Under the pieces are notes generated by a model. That model searched no databases and was not told where the DNA came from. It saw only the letters and a program-made list of their open reading frames with translations. Position numbers and translations under genes: made by a program. 64,000 nt of DNA, taken from the NCBI GenBank assembly GCA_016801885.1, contig CM028884.1, positions 8,994,181-9,058,180 of the forward strand. The letters are read 5' to 3'. Position 1 is the first letter of the stretch; the number at the start of each line of letters is the position of its first letter. The DNA is from Toxotes chatareus (Eukaryota; Chordata; Actinopteri; Toxotidae). Positions 1 through 13,062 of this stretch are shown piece after piece.

Positions 1-104
1 AGGGGGGCCTTTTGAGGGTGGAGGGCAGGGCAGAGAGCGGACCAGCTGACTAGTTTCGGCGTATCAGAGACCGAGCCCCGGTGTGCAATGTCTGGAGGCG
101 ACAT

Positions 105-116
105 GTGGTTAACCAC
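105..116. promoter_or_regulatory. Back-to-back RUNX-like sites (palindrome)
   Basis: The 12-bp perfect palindrome GTGGTTAACCAC places two RUNX-type cores (TGTGGTT and AACCAC) head to head, in a GC-richer 120-bp stretch at the window start. Binding is inferred from the motif only. Confidence 0.25.
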
Positions 117-143
117 CTGGCCCCACTGTTTGACCCACTGAAG

Positions 144-178
144 TGAGAGAGAGAGGGAGAGTGAGAGAGAGAGAAAGG
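144..178. repeat. (GA)n purine tract
   Basis: An interrupted AG dinucleotide run on the plus strand. Confidence 0.8.
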
Positions 179-179
179 A

Positions 180-3100
180 CAGCCTGTACAGCCATTTGCT
201 CATCAATGGAGGGCATCACCACCACTTAACACAGCTTATTGATCTGCACAGCCTGCAGGGCCTCTGTTGTGTGTCCATTTCCTATTGATTATTTCAAGTC
301 CATTCTTATTGACCGCTTTCTCTCCCTTCTAACCACTGCTCTTCTCTGTCTGCTCCACCTGGGAATTTTTTTAAACAGTCATTTGAAATTATAATCTGTG
401 TGAGTAAATGTCATAATCGCCCCTAAGGCTTGGTGCAGATTGGCTAGAGAGCAGAGGTCTCTGAGGTCAATGACACTGGTCAATACTGATCCATTTGTGT
501 TATGGCCAGTGCAGTGGTCACTGCAACCAAAATGGCTGACCTCAGTCCTGTCCTCCTCCTTCACTGAAGATGCAACACACATGACAGTTAGTAATTCAGT
601 TGTTATTGTTTCAACAAAGAAAGCTTGTCTGAGAAGTGTGAGTTTGTGTTTGAGTGCATGTGTGTGTGAGTGAATGAAGAGTGACGCACTAGCCGAATGC
701 TCATCAATGCTTCATAGGTTAGATCATTAGATCTAAAGTGACAGCGCTACACAAGGATGGGGAGTGGGGGTTGCTTAGATAAAGATTGGCATATTACTAT
801 TGATTTACCACCCCTGGGGCTTCTTCTGTTACCATGGTTATAGCTGTGGTGGTGGGGGTGGTGAATCTGACAAAGGGAGAGTGATGTAACCATTATGATT
901 CTGATTTAAAATGAAACTTTTATGATCACGTTTGAATAAAAGCCAAATTCTCTTTCTCTTCAACTTTATTACTATGTACAAGGCCGATAACTCATTATTT
1001 GCCAGAGATTTATGGCGCTGAATTGCAGGGAATCAGAGTTAGTGGGCTTCCGATCTGCATGTCATTGCAGATAACCATCTGTGATCCTATAACCATTACT
1101 CTAACCCATAACAACTTTTGTGCTTTGGCTGTATGAGTCAGGGTTTTTCACTGTGAGTGGATAGGGGTCTGAAAAATTCCCGTCGCAGCTCATGTTGGAC
1201 TGCCAAACTCCTCAGCTGTCCTTCTAAAGCAGGCTGAAATAAGAGCAGGCCTCAAAAGCTCTTTGATCTTTTACTGCCAGGGTCAGGGCTGAAATGATGC
1301 GTAAATGAGGGAGGAATGAGTTTTCATTTTGTCAACCTGTTCTGTTATTGTAAAGCTAAGGGGCCTTTGGTGTGACATGACAGGAGATTGTTTTAAGTGC
1401 CCACACCAGCGGAATGGCTGAACATGTTTGGGTGTCACAGCCAAAAAGCTGTTCACCTACATTACATGCAGATATTTACTGTGTCTAGTGAACAGCTGTG
1501 GGAGATTTCACAACTCAGTTGTGTATGTATGAGTTCCTGTACTGTGTGTGCATTTCGTTTACACACCTGCTGGCTGTGGAGCGCTGCAGAGAGATGAAGA
1601 GGAGCCTCCATCAGTGCGATAGGAGAGCAAAGCAGCAGCAGTAAATACTTGGCTAAAAGGGAGCAGCCTCTGTAGCTGTTTATGGCACTCAGATTTCCAG
1701 AGGAGTGGCACCGGTGCTGGAGGTACACAAAGGTAACAAAACATGATCATTATGGGATGCATTTGTACTAAATCGCTGTACAGAACATCTCCTTCCGAGT
1801 GCCGACATCACCCACGCATTGTTCTGACTACAGAGAGAAACCCCTGGAGCTGACAAAGGCAAAGGAAGAAGTGGATGGGAGGAAAATCGAGTGCCATATC
1901 CATCGCTCAAGTCTCGGCTTGTGTTCAGTAGTTCAATATTACACCCACTCCACCCTCTTTTGATTTGAACCTGACAGTTGTTTCTGAAGCGCCGTACTCC
2001 ATATCACAGGGAGGAAATGAGAGCACTGAATTCCACAAGATGTGAAAGGTGAAAATGGAGAAAAACACCCTCCCCCTCCAGAAATAAAAAAAGGAAAACA
2101 CCCAAACACAGAGTGAAAACAAATACATAAATAAATAAATCAACAATAGAAGCTGCGGCTGAGAAGGGAAACATTGCGAAAAATTGCAGTGTGGAGATTT
2201 TAAACTGCGGTTGTATCAATAATTTAGCTACCTGAGACACTGTGTTTTTGTTCACCATAAGGTTTGATGCGACTGAGAGAAGAGTTAAGATTAGGGAGAC
2301 TTTTTTCATTATTGATGGCGCGGTGCACAGCTCACATCTGGTGTTACACTGCCAACCCCCAAACAGTGCACAGCAAACCCCTTTGCAAAATGACTGCAAC
2401 ACTGTCAATTGTCTACACAGTTGAATTGTTAGTGACAGATGCTGTCAAGTCCAGGTTACAGAGCCTTGTGAAATTCCAACAGTTTCTCCTCAGAGCAAAT
2501 ACAGACAATTTATGAGTTAACTCCTGCACCTAAAAGGAGGATGTGTCTTTACTGCTACTTAAATTGCTATTGTCAATGTTAAGTTCCTTTAGATGGTTTC
2601 AAGTGAGCTAGCATGGGAGGCCTGTCGCACTGTCTGAACTATCTGAATTGTACCATGGTTGCTATAGGGATATTAGCCTGGCTTTGATGGGTTTTACTTT
2701 GAGCTTCTGGCACATTTTGAACAAAGGCCGGGCTGGATAGGTGGAGACATAAAATGCTTTTAGCTTTCTTGTAACCTCAACTAGACCTTGTAGCACACCC
2801 CATGATTCAGAGTCTTGTTATGCTTCCCTAATGCCATGTCAGTACCAGTGCTCACGGTTAGCATCACTCCTCCCTACCTTCATCAGTAACTTGGCCAAGC
2901 ACAAATGACCCTTGCCAGTGCACTGGGGGCTGGCGTGAACTTAATCACTTGAGCAAATTGAAACCACTCGCTCTGCAGTATTTTTACAGGGGTATAGCAT
3001 ATGACCTCAGCCTATACTGACTGACCTCTGCTTTTGAAAGGACCCGAGGCCTAAAAAACACACTAATGTTTTTTGCTCATTCCATATTAGGTCAGAATTC

Positions 3101-3331
3101 CTCGTTTACCCCACTTGTTGCGTGATTTATAGCTGCGTTGTAATCCTCTCACAGTTGACATTTAGAGGACATGGTAAAAGTGGTGTCTTCAGTGTGAATG
3201 TGTTTTTATCATCGGGGAGATCCACCACCTTTTGAAGGCCTTCCTGAGCCTGTAGTAAAGTTTCTGACCCTGATTACTGGTTCCCAGCTCTGGCTCCTGT
3301 CAGCCAGGGGAGTAGGGTCAACAGCCCTCAG
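180..3331. other. Non-coding stretch, no gene seen
   Basis: Only short, unrelated open frames occur here on either strand (at most 134 codons, minus strand, 2004-2408, low complexity). Content is unique-looking AT-moderate sequence with an AAAT-repeat patch at 2121-2140. I see no splice-flanked exon, RNA gene or clear transposon. Confidence 0.6.
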
Positions 3332-3346
3332 AAAAAAAAAAAAAAA
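3332..3346. repeat. Poly-A tract (15)
   Basis: Uninterrupted run of 15 A followed by a G-rich flank. No associated SINE body was recognised. Confidence 0.85.
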
Positions 3347-3791
3347 GAGCTTTAGTTGAGACCACAACTGATCTGACATGGTGCTGGAATGCTTGGTGAT
3401 TGATTCTGGGTGTCCGTGGGAAAAAAATGTAGTAAAGAGGAAGATTTTTTTGTCTTAATTTTGTACATGAGTCATCTGAAGTTACACACGTGGTGAAAGA
3501 CATGTTGCTGTCAAAACCAAACAGAACAGCTAAGCCTGGCAGACAAGTACCAGGCTAGCTGTTAGCACATGTTTACCTGTTTCTGGTCTTTTGTTCTTTA
3601 TCCCAGAGCTCAGAGCTGGCGATGTCAGAGGTATTGAAGGACTTACACACAGGTTCACCATGATCTGCTTTCACTCAGACTTTGTCATGTCACAGTGTTG
3701 TTGCACAAAAGACATACATGTTCGCACAACATGCTTGGAGGGGCTACTCCTCAAGTGTTGGAATTCCAGGGCATACAGGGGCTCCCTTATA

Positions 3792-3815
3792 AAATCCCCA
3801 ATGAAATCCCCAATG
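3792..3815. repeat. Perfect 12-bp tandem duplication
   Basis: AAATCCCCAATG occurs twice head to tail with no mismatch, a two-copy micro-duplication. Confidence 0.85.
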
Positions 3816-4139
3816 CTCTTTCCCGCCCCCTTCTTAATCGTAAACAGGCTAGCACATAGTACGGCCACTGCACCCTTAATACCTCTTCAAATAATAAGTA
3901 TTTAGTCTTGATTTACAGAGGCAGTAAACTTCTTCAAAGTGCAGTGTAATCTTTCATTAGGGATCCTGAAGACGGTGTCAGCCGTATCTGTTCTTCATTA
4001 TCTTTAATCACTCAGTGTTTTACCTGTTCATTTTATTGTAACAGAGATCATAAAAACACCCTTGTTAAAAAAACACCCTCCCAACTTTTAGATTATCTTG
4101 TTAACACAGCCTTACAAACTGGGCCCATTTAGCTTTAGC

Positions 4140-4157
4140 TTTTTTTTTTTTTTTTTT
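4140..4157. repeat. Poly-T tract (18)
   Basis: Run of 18 T, with a second shorter T run at about 4186-4194. Confidence 0.85.
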
Positions 4158-4159
4158 GG

Positions 4160-6936
4160 AGTGTTGCACAAAAGGGTAAATCACTTTTTTTTTTCACTGT
4201 GTCTTAAATTTCATTCTTGCTCTCCACATATCTCTCTTCTCTTTCTGACCTGAATGAAAGTATACCATGAAAGAAAGTAGTTTCATACAACAGTAAAATT
4301 ATATAACTCAGGAATATTAAGAGGAGAGAGTAAGAGAGTGATGATATGTGATGTATAACATTTTAACACAGCACAATAATAAGACGTATCACTCAGAGAG
4401 TCCCTTTGTATGAGCTTTTCAATAGCCTCACCACTGAACCGTGGTATTGATATCCCAATGTAAGCCCACTCCCTGTGGTCTCAATGGGAACAGAGTTGGG
4501 TGTATTCAGGGTCCGGCCCATGACACTGACCACTGCCTGTCACTGTGACATGGGGGTTGGGGATCTCAGCTGAGGTATTTGACCTGCATGACCTTTGACC
4601 CTTAGATGATTGAAGTGGCGGCTTTCCCTGCTCTGGTGCTCCAGCCTAGAGACAAGGTGACGAGTCCTTTAGGAGCTCTCTGGTTGCAGGATTTTGGAGA
4701 GGGGAGAAGCACGGGGAGCACAGGCGCCGGTCTTTGTTGGGAGCGTTGTTGTAATCTGTCTGCTAGGCTTAGGCCTGAAGACATGTCGGCCAGTCATAAG
4801 AGAAGCTGGGATGTGACCTTGAGTGGTCTAAACCAGTGTCACTGTGGCTGGCTTGCTCCAAGGCAACTTCTTACTCATGTAACCTGGATGACTCACTTAG
4901 GTAGGGCTTAGGTAACATGCGATGTACTTTGTTACTTTGGTGAGATTTGTAAACAAACATTGTAATGTGTGTAGAGATGTGGTATGATTGTAAGCTGTGA
5001 AAGCTTTATTTTTTTGCTATGCTTAAAAAGGCAAGATGAGACAAAAACGTTTCCTCTCTAATGTACTTGTCTCCTTAAATTATTGCCATAATACCATTTA
5101 CAACCAAATCATATCCCTTTTAGCACGGCTACATCCAGGTATTATGTTTCACTCCAACTAATCTAATAATCTCTCTTAGTTTTCACCTTGTCCATGCCTC
5201 AAGGTCAAACAACTTTTCTCTCTTTAGTGGTCTCAAATGTTGCTATGCTGCTCCCAGGGTCATCCCTACTAATCCCCAGTTACTCAAGTCCTGGTGGATT
5301 TCTCCCATGGGCAGGTGAAACCGGATCCCAAACCCTGAAGCTGGGCCAAGATGTCCGCAGAGATAAGCATCCTGAGCCCACTCCCAGTCAGGGGTCTTAG
5401 GCAAGAATTCAGAGATACATCATCACAAATCCATTAAGGCCAGCCCACTACTTTAACCACAAAGCCCAGCTGTAGCCACTAGACCTTATAGCCCCATCCT
5501 GGAGTCCCAGGGTATTGGTTAAAACTGCAGGCCTAAACTCCAGCCCTGGTCTTTCCTGGACTGTACTGCTTCATGATCATTCCTCTTATCAGTCTCAGCT
5601 CAACTCCTATTTGTCTCCCTTAGGCCTCAAGCTGAAACAAAATCCCATGTGAAATGGAACAATGAATTATTATTATTTTTCACCATATCATGTATGCTAA
5701 TGGTACGCTAGAAAACCCATCCATTTTGACTTAAACATATGGGAAGACTTTAATAAATTAGTCTGTGTTGTCAGTATTATTGAGTGTAGTCCTGAGTCAG
5801 GCAAATCAGGGTTTGAAGTGTCTGTTAAAACCTTAGATGAGGCTAGCAAGACACCAGCAGATGATGTATAAACAGTGTGTGTGCATTTTCTCTTTTCAAA
5901 ATCTCAGATACACTTGTGTAATCTTACTAAGGAGATGCACATTTTGCAGGGCACATAAACTCATAAGGAACAAATTACAGATTACAATTACAAGTGCCTA
6001 CCTCCTGCATCGTATCACAGCACTTTTAGTTAATGTAAGTGTATATGGTACTGAAAACAACGATCTCTCCCTTCACAGCCACTTGTCTAACCATCCTGCA
6101 TGACATTACTGTGTATTCAGTTACTCATCGGGTTTGGGTTTACGGTTCTACGCTTGTACTTGCACAGTGCCTGCGGCCTAGCCAACCGCATGATGCCTGT
6201 ATGGGAGGCAGGCAGTGGCCGCCAGCCGCAGGGAGCGGTTGGGTTGACAATCTATAGTGAATGGTGGCAGACTACTCTATTGTTTGTGGTGCAGTGTTGT
6301 TTGTGCAGCTCTAAAAGACAGCGCTTGTGTATACCAACCATAAGTGGGAGATTTGTCTCCTCGTCTCTCCACATCTATCCCACTTGTAGCCAATGTACTG
6401 CCTTTCTCGCACCAACAGTATTGTGTTTTAAACTGCTACAGTCGCCCTGCATGTATTTGGCTAGGTTTTGTGTCTACTGAGCGTCAAGGCCACTATACCC
6501 TTCAATTAACACAGCTTTTAGTGGGAATCTTTGAAACCATGATTGTGATACAAATAAAACAAACCAAAGCATTTTCAAATAGTCCACATTAGGGTTTTAT
6601 GGTGGCTGCCATGAAAATTTATTCTGGGGAGCTTTAAATTTTTCTCAGTCAATGCAGTTTTTTTCTGTCTCTGCAATATTCAGTTTACTGGTGGTGCTTT
6701 TTATTTTGCAAGCTTCTCTTTTCTGGTGTGACCAGCAGCACAGCTCAGCTGCTTAAAATCATGGCTCACATAACAGGTGTAGAATCGGGTTTGTTAATTT
6801 TGTGTAAGTTGCATTCAAAACTGACATCCAGCTGGAAAGTAATAATACAACCACTTTGTGTGTAGGCCGTCTTGTTATCCATTCATGTGTTACTATGTTC
6901 TCTGTCACTTCCTATGGGTCCTGTGTATTTCTGGGA
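4160..6936. other. Non-coding stretch, no gene seen
   Basis: The longest open frames are 101 codons (4606-4911, plus) and 126 codons (6100-6480, plus). Neither has recognisable domains, exon-like boundaries or codon structure. The rest is ordinary unique sequence. Confidence 0.6.
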
Positions 6937-6947
6937 GGGGGGGGGGG
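6937..6947. repeat. Poly-G tract (11)
   Basis: Eleven consecutive G in an otherwise AT-rich region. Confidence 0.85.
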
Positions 6948-6959
6948 CACATTCATTGG

Positions 6960-7400
6960 TTTTTTTATTTACTGTGTAAGTTCATGATGATTTTCAGTTT
7001 GGCTGAAGTTTTAAATACACTTTGTATTTGTTTTTTTCAAATTTGAATCATTTTAACTTAATATCAAGAGACTATACAGTCAAACTGTCTGAATAATATG
7101 TTTGTATAAATATTTGTGTATCTTGACGTTTTTTGTTTTTTAAATTGAATGAAGTTACACAATGTTTTTCATTAAATTCCTAAAGTCCTATAAATCTAAT
7201 AATATTTACACGTTAAATAATATCATCACCTACATAGACCTGCACAGCCTTTCTATTTTAGGGACTTCTTCTTTTAAACTCATGTATTTTACTGTATTTT
7301 CTTAAAAAAAAAAAAAAAAAAAAAAAACTTATTCCTCTGAAAATAAACTCACGTAAAAAAAATTAATTATTCACTGGTCGGTCCGTACATCTGCAGGTTC
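6960..7400. other. AT-rich stretch with 24-nt poly-A
   Basis: Strongly AT-rich sequence ending in a perfect run of 24 A (7304-7327) and AATTAATTATT. It could be a retroposon tail or a matrix-attachment-like region, but no element body was recognised upstream. Confidence 0.5.
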
Positions 7401-8577
7401 TTTTATTTTCCACTACAAGGGCATGTAAATTTGTGATTCTCAGGACAGAGCAAAGAGCAGCATGAACACAAGTACAACCCTTATTTGTTATCAAACATAT
7501 GATCCAGTATATAGTGTATGCTATCTATTTATACTGCAGCTTTAATTATCCAGTACTTCCTGCCTTTGAAGTGCGATCAATCAGCTCCTACCTGATGCCA
7601 GGAGAGGCCTGCACATGTGCACCAGGGGTATGAATCCGCCTATTCCACTCCACCTTCCCCCTCTCAGCCGTTGTTCTTATTGTTCTTTTCAGCCTTTTAA
7701 CACAGAACAGTGGATAGTAAGTTTGCAGGCTTAGCATCCAAAACCCCCTTGCTTTAATACCAACCAGAATGATAGGACAGAATAAATCGGATCCATAATT
7801 TCCCAGTAATAAGTTGTTAGATCACTTACTTGTGATGCATGTCATTAAGGGATAACTTGCTATGTTAATAGGAAAAAACAAAGACAAAAATAAAAAAGAG
7901 ACACTGGTAAGCTTTTTCAACTCCTAACCACATTATAAGAACAACCAAATGAGTTCCTGTCTGTGTACTACAACATTTCAGGGCGTGCAGACATCTCAGA
8001 GAGAAAACTCAAAGTCTCGTTTCCTGCACACAGCATGTTTTCATTTACCAAACGAGGAGCGGAGCCAATGAGAAAATCAATAGCACAGATAAGCAGCCCC
8101 TCTGCCCTCGATGTGTGACGGTGAACTCATATGGACACAGCAGGGTGCTGTGGTGAAACATGTCACTGAGAGGAAAAGCTCCAGTCTCAACTAAATGTTT
8201 GTGCTCTTCTCCATAGACAAAAGGCTGTTGTTCGAATATTAATACCTCAAGGTTGCCATAATTGTAGAATGAGAATTTAGTGGTATTAATCAAGAAAAAA
8301 AATGAAAAAGGGAGAGAGAAACAGACAGAGAGAAAAGAAGAGCGTGTGCCAAATAGCAGCTGTGAGTAAGTGAGTGAGTGTACAGGTTTGTAGCTGAAGG
8401 TCAGAGGTCTCATGAAAAAGCTGAAAAAAAAGGTGTATCAAAGAAACCAAGGATGGAGAATGTATACATGTACAGTCTGATCCATCCATGCTTAGGGGTT
8501 TCTGTGCAATATGTTCTCTATTACATAGCCCAGGTGATTTCTGCCTGTCTCCCCTCAGAACATGATCTCCTCCAGGC

Positions 8578-8832
8578 CACGGCCCGTGTCTCGTTAAAGC
8601 GGCGCGGACCCGGTGTGGATTGAGTTTAAAAGTAATAAAAGAAGCGGACCTGCTGGCTAGGTGAAAAACCCGCTATCGGATTCCTAAGAGCAACTTTCTT
8701 TTCATGTGCAGACTGCATTCAACGAAGCGTTTAATTCAACAAATCCATGGTTGTGATCCACCAGAAACGGAGCTGGGGTTAGTTCAATTTGTACCAAACG
8801 ATCTCCACATGATCAAAGCGCGGCGAGCTCTC
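8578..8832. promoter_or_regulatory. CpG-dense patch, candidate regulatory element
   Basis: About 17 CpG dinucleotides fall within roughly 250 bp (for example AAAGCGGCGCGGACCCGG near 8600 and AAAGCGCGGCGAGC near 8815), well above the surrounding sequence. Such density in a methylated vertebrate genome suggests a region kept unmethylated, such as an enhancer or minor promoter. No transcript structure is evident. Confidence 0.35.
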
Positions 8833-8839
8833 CCCAACA

Positions 8840-10770
8840 TACTGCTTAAATTAGACTAACACCAAAGTCTTTGGCTCTGGGACAGTATTTGGAATGTCTT
8901 ACCAGCAGAGAAATTCTTTCGCACATATGGTTTCAATAGGCCCAAGATGCCAGCTTCACATCTTTAATGGGCTGACAGGGAACTTTGGTGCTAACTCTCT
9001 GACTCCCAAAAGTTCTTGGGCTGTCACCCCCAAAGCGGCGTTCATTCAAGGTTTTTTTTTTTTTTTTCATTGTTCCTTCCCCTCCTATTACCAGGTGCTG
9101 AAGAGGAGAGATCGTGCAGTGGAGGGAAGGAGCTGTTCTCTCCTTCTCCCTGCTGCAAACGTCATCCCTTGCTGCGAGACTGTCACTTCTTGGAGTGTGT
9201 GTCAACTGCAGTAAGTCATGCAGCCCTGCGGTCTGCTAAGAGCAACTAACCAAAGTTACTGAGTTACCCCAACCAGACTCTGTCCTTCTCTTCCATGTTC
9301 TTGCTGATAGAGCCGACACAACGGAGCTCCACACTGTACTGAATTGAGCCAAGATTTCGTCAGTCATAGAGACAGTCTGTGTTTGTGTGTGTACTCATTA
9401 TGTGAGTGCACGTGTACTTCTTTGTGCGAAGATAATTGTTGTGCATGTTAGCCAGAGTGGGCAGAAACCCTTCCTTCTCGCTTTCCCTTGTCTACATCTG
9501 CAGGGCATGTGGAGCACAGAAAACACACAAACATACCAGCAGGAGAAAACAGGGGTGCGGTTCTCGTGTGCCTGCTGGAAATCGAGCACTCCCTCGGCAT
9601 GCTGTAAAAGCCTCTCTAATATCAGTGTTATAACCAGACACGCTGAGCATGGCAGGGTCCAGTTTTCCTGTCACCAAAGTCGGAGATATCACACCCAGCA
9701 CACGATTGTGACTTGTTTGGATGAGCGGATGTCACAGACGTTATAGATATAAACGGAATATCACACACATGTGCAGTCCCATATACTTCAGATTTCACAG
9801 CTGAATTGACTTAGGACTCTCCGGAGAGTTCAGAATATGACATTTTCACTCTGCATCTGCACTTTTGTTACAACAGGCAAAAAGAAAATCAGAAAAGTAG
9901 AACCAGCGGGGGGTTGGTAGGTGGGTTGTGGGTTGGGGGCGTCTCTCCAGGAGCACATTCAGACTTCTCAGCTCTATTTCTGTTCTAGCGCAATTAGTCT
10001 GTTCCCAGAAGACAAGGCTAGGGAGAGGCAATACATGAATACACGCTTGTTGGCATGTCACTCCATGAGTTCTATAGTATAGTGGGAAGTGTGTGTGTTT
10101 TGTTTTTGTTTGAGAAGTTGCTTTATGTGTTGCATTAAATCATTTTTATTCCATCATATACTATATCAACACATTTTCATGCAGACTTTTGAGTTTGTGG
10201 ATGTGCCAGCTGAAGAGGCTTACACTGATGCAATGTGAATATGTGGCCTTTACACCGAGCCGGTAACTTGTTTTAATGTTGTGGCTGATCAGTGTACACT
10301 GAATCAAAATTCTTCCAACACAATACAGACAGCACACTGTGATAACATTTTGTGTTGATCAGTTACACCCCATGTCTGTACGAGTCTTCATTCACAGGAG
10401 TTTTCTGAAGTTATATGACACTAGAGCGAATGCATCATTGCAAATTTTATTTATTTATTTTTTCTAACCCTACTTTGTCTTTATTGTGTTACTGGTGTTT
10501 TTTCCATAAAGCAATTATATTACTTTTTTTTTTGACTCACGTATCTTGCTTGCCCACTTTATTTTACCAACATCAGTTGCTTTTGGTGGTGAAAACAGAG
10601 GCTCATCTCGCCTCTGTGTTGTGTTGAACAGCATGCCACTATGTACAAAGCACATCAAACTAATGCTTAAAATGTACAATACAACAGCTAATCATGGAAA
10701 CATATTTATATGCATCACTCTCAGTATGTAAATCTTTGTTGCCAACTTCAAATGATGTGGACACAGGCTA
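8840..10770. other. Non-coding stretch, no gene seen
   Basis: Contains a 16-nt poly-T (9052-9067) and a perfect 14-bp palindrome ACTCTCCGGAGAGT (9816-9829). Open frames (up to 119 codons, 9387-9746) overlap one another in several frames without protein-like character. Confidence 0.55.
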
Positions 10771-10774
10771 AAAG

Positions 10775-10870
10775 TATTTATTCACTGCAGTAATTTATGC
10801 ATAAAGTGGCTTTTGTCAGGCTGCAACAAAGCAGCTTTGATAAATGGCCCTTAATTTACTTCACGTATGT
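10775..10870. promoter_or_regulatory. Candidate regulatory block with TCF/LEF-like word
   Basis: Complex sequence with TTTATGCATAAAG and AGCTTTGATAAATGG (a CTTTGAT-type TCF/LEF word beside a homeodomain-like stretch). The role is inferred from motif density only. Confidence 0.2.
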
Positions 10871-11315
10871 GAAATCAAAGTGAAACATTTACAGGCTGTG
10901 CACTGAGCCAGACCAGAGGTGGAGCCTCTTTGGTGAAAGTGAGCCCTGAGTTGAATTTCTTGTCTTTGGAAACTTTGGCTCCCACCTCCTTCTCAAGCCC
11001 TCGGGGTTAATCAGAGGCATAAAGGTTACGATGTACGTCTAGTGACTAATGACAATATGATGTGCACGGAAACGACGTGACAGTTTGCAGCCATTAACCT
11101 GGGAGCAAGACAGGGCTCATTTTTTTCGAGCAAGACAGGTCAGATTCAGCACAGCACAGGATGAGACTTATTTTGGCCTGCGTACACTGTGGTTTGAATT
11201 CTGACCAGCTGTCCCTTAAAAAAGATTTTCTTAATTTTATTCAAAATTTCCTCTAGACAGGAGGTGGATTTCAAACAGATTTTGGATTTCAAAGTGTATA
11301 AAGGCAAAGTTCACA

Positions 11316-11366
11316 TTAGACAAGTTGTTAGACAAGTTACTTGTGCCTGTGTTGTCACAGGCACAA
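11316..11366. repeat. Tandem 11-mer followed by perfect hairpin
   Basis: TTAGACAAGTT is present twice with a 12-bp period (11316-11326, 11328-11338). It is followed at once by an 11-bp perfect inverted repeat, TTGTGCCTGTG / CACAGGCACAA, with a TTGT loop (11341-11366). Confidence 0.8.
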
Positions 11367-11551
11367 TCCAATTTCGCTCCCCCCAACATGTGTTGAGACT
11401 GGATGACTTGCTCATAAGCAACTTCTTGAGAAATGCACACCCTCTTGAAAAGAGAGAAAAGCTGAGCTAACACGGCGATTCACGGCCTGACCTCTGACGT
11501 GACCTCTTGCCTGTTTGCTGACATTTTCGCAATGGAGGCACTTGAACAAAA

Positions 11552-11612
11552 AATTGGGGGAGGAGAAGGCAGAAGAGAGGAGTAAGAAAAGAAGGAGGGG
11601 GAAAAGGGAGAA
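11552..11612. repeat. Polypurine tract
   Basis: About 60 nt almost entirely A and G on the plus strand, interrupted mainly by isolated C and T. It is potentially triplex-forming and is not an exon. Confidence 0.7.
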
Positions 11613-11614
11613 TC

Positions 11615-13018
11615 TGATGGATGAGGCCTTCTCCTGTTACATTTGGAGAGAACACAGCTGTGAGGAGCTGTTAAGTACACGCAAACAAGCCGTCTGCTTC
11701 AGACAAGCCTGCCGGGCACCCGGCCCCACATCCCACTTGTACAGCTCTGACACATGATCACAGCCAGACAATACATGTGGGAGCAGAACGCACTCCGCTA
11801 AAAAGTGAGAAATATTTTCAACTAGAACAAAAAACAATCCCCTCTCAATACCGCTGGGACCCCTCTTGGTATTAATTCATCTTGTTTCTCTTTGTCTTGC
11901 GCTGGTTTGTGTGCTGTTGGGGAGACGGGAGAGTGAAAGGAGTGAGTGGGGTTTGGTGGTTTAGCGACTAGGAAATAGGTTAGGAATGGGGGGAAATGTA
12001 AAGAACATCTGCTACCGTGACGGTGTCACACTTTGTCTAATGTGTTTTGAATAGGCACGGCTGTCCCAAGTTGTGTGAAGGGAAATCTTTCTGATCCATA
12101 TGCTGATTAAGGGAATTAATGTGGGATTTCTTTTTAAGCAATACCCACCATTACTCCATGTGTAGCTTTTCATTAGGCTGTGCAAATGGTGGAATGGTTA
12201 AAGTATCATTTCAGCATCTTCATTTAAAAAACAGGGAGTGTTTTCTTTTGTTGTGCACAAATAAAATATAAATAAAAAATATATAAATAAAATAAAATAA
12301 GCACAAATTATTATCAAGTGACATTTGCAAAACACATTAAGAATATTTCTTTGACAGATTCACGTTTCTTAAATTTACTACAACACTTTGAGAGCTATAC
12401 TGTTATGCAGGTGAGTTAATAAAAGTAATTGCTGATTATGATGTGTCAGCCATCATGGCATTTGCAAAAGCAGGTGCCCAACTGAGAACAAGTGAGGTAA
12501 ATAAGTTATATTGAATTAATTCATTTTAAAGTTCCTTAAGTCACATGTTCCCCAGAGGAAGTTTCTCTACACATTTTCTACACTTTGTCTACACTTTGGA
12601 CCCACCAAGCAGCAACTCTATTAGACACATGTGACTGTCATCTCAACAGTGACTACAGCTTGGGCTGCATTAGTCAAAATGTTCGTATGAGGAACTGGAA
12701 GTGATGTGATCTTGATGCTTGTGGCAAACCACAAATAAGCTGACAAAGTTTTGAAAGTTTTGCACACTTTCAATCGACAAGTACTGTAAAGTGGTCTGGG
12801 TCAGTCCTCTATTGTAGTGTTACGAACATGTGGCATTATGCTGGGCTGAGTCATGCTTGTGATTCAAAGGATAATGGAGATGGTTTGCTGACAGATGGAT
12901 GTTGTGGTGAAATCTGGATCCCAAAGACAAACTCGGTCCTTTGTCAGATTTTTAGTAATAATGCATAAGTGTTTGTGAGTGAAACTTAAAACTGTTTGGG
13001 TAATGGGATAATGGGTTT
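11615..13018. other. Non-coding stretch with AT-rich patch
   Basis: Mostly unique sequence. 12260-12300 is a degenerate AAATA-type low-complexity patch. No exon-like feature is supported. Confidence 0.6.
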
Positions 13019-13062
13019 TGTGTGTGTGTCTGTGTGTGTCTGTGTGTAGTAGTAGTAGTAGT
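13019..13062. repeat. Compound (TG)n-(TAG)n microsatellite
   Basis: Interrupted TG run followed directly by about five GTA units. Confidence 0.85.

Noticed and set aside
8560..8623. Acceptor-like CTGTCTCCCCTCAG near 8558 with a short open frame to 8623
   Set aside because: No upstream exon; the frame stops after about 20 codons; the CpG-rich content is better explained as regulatory.
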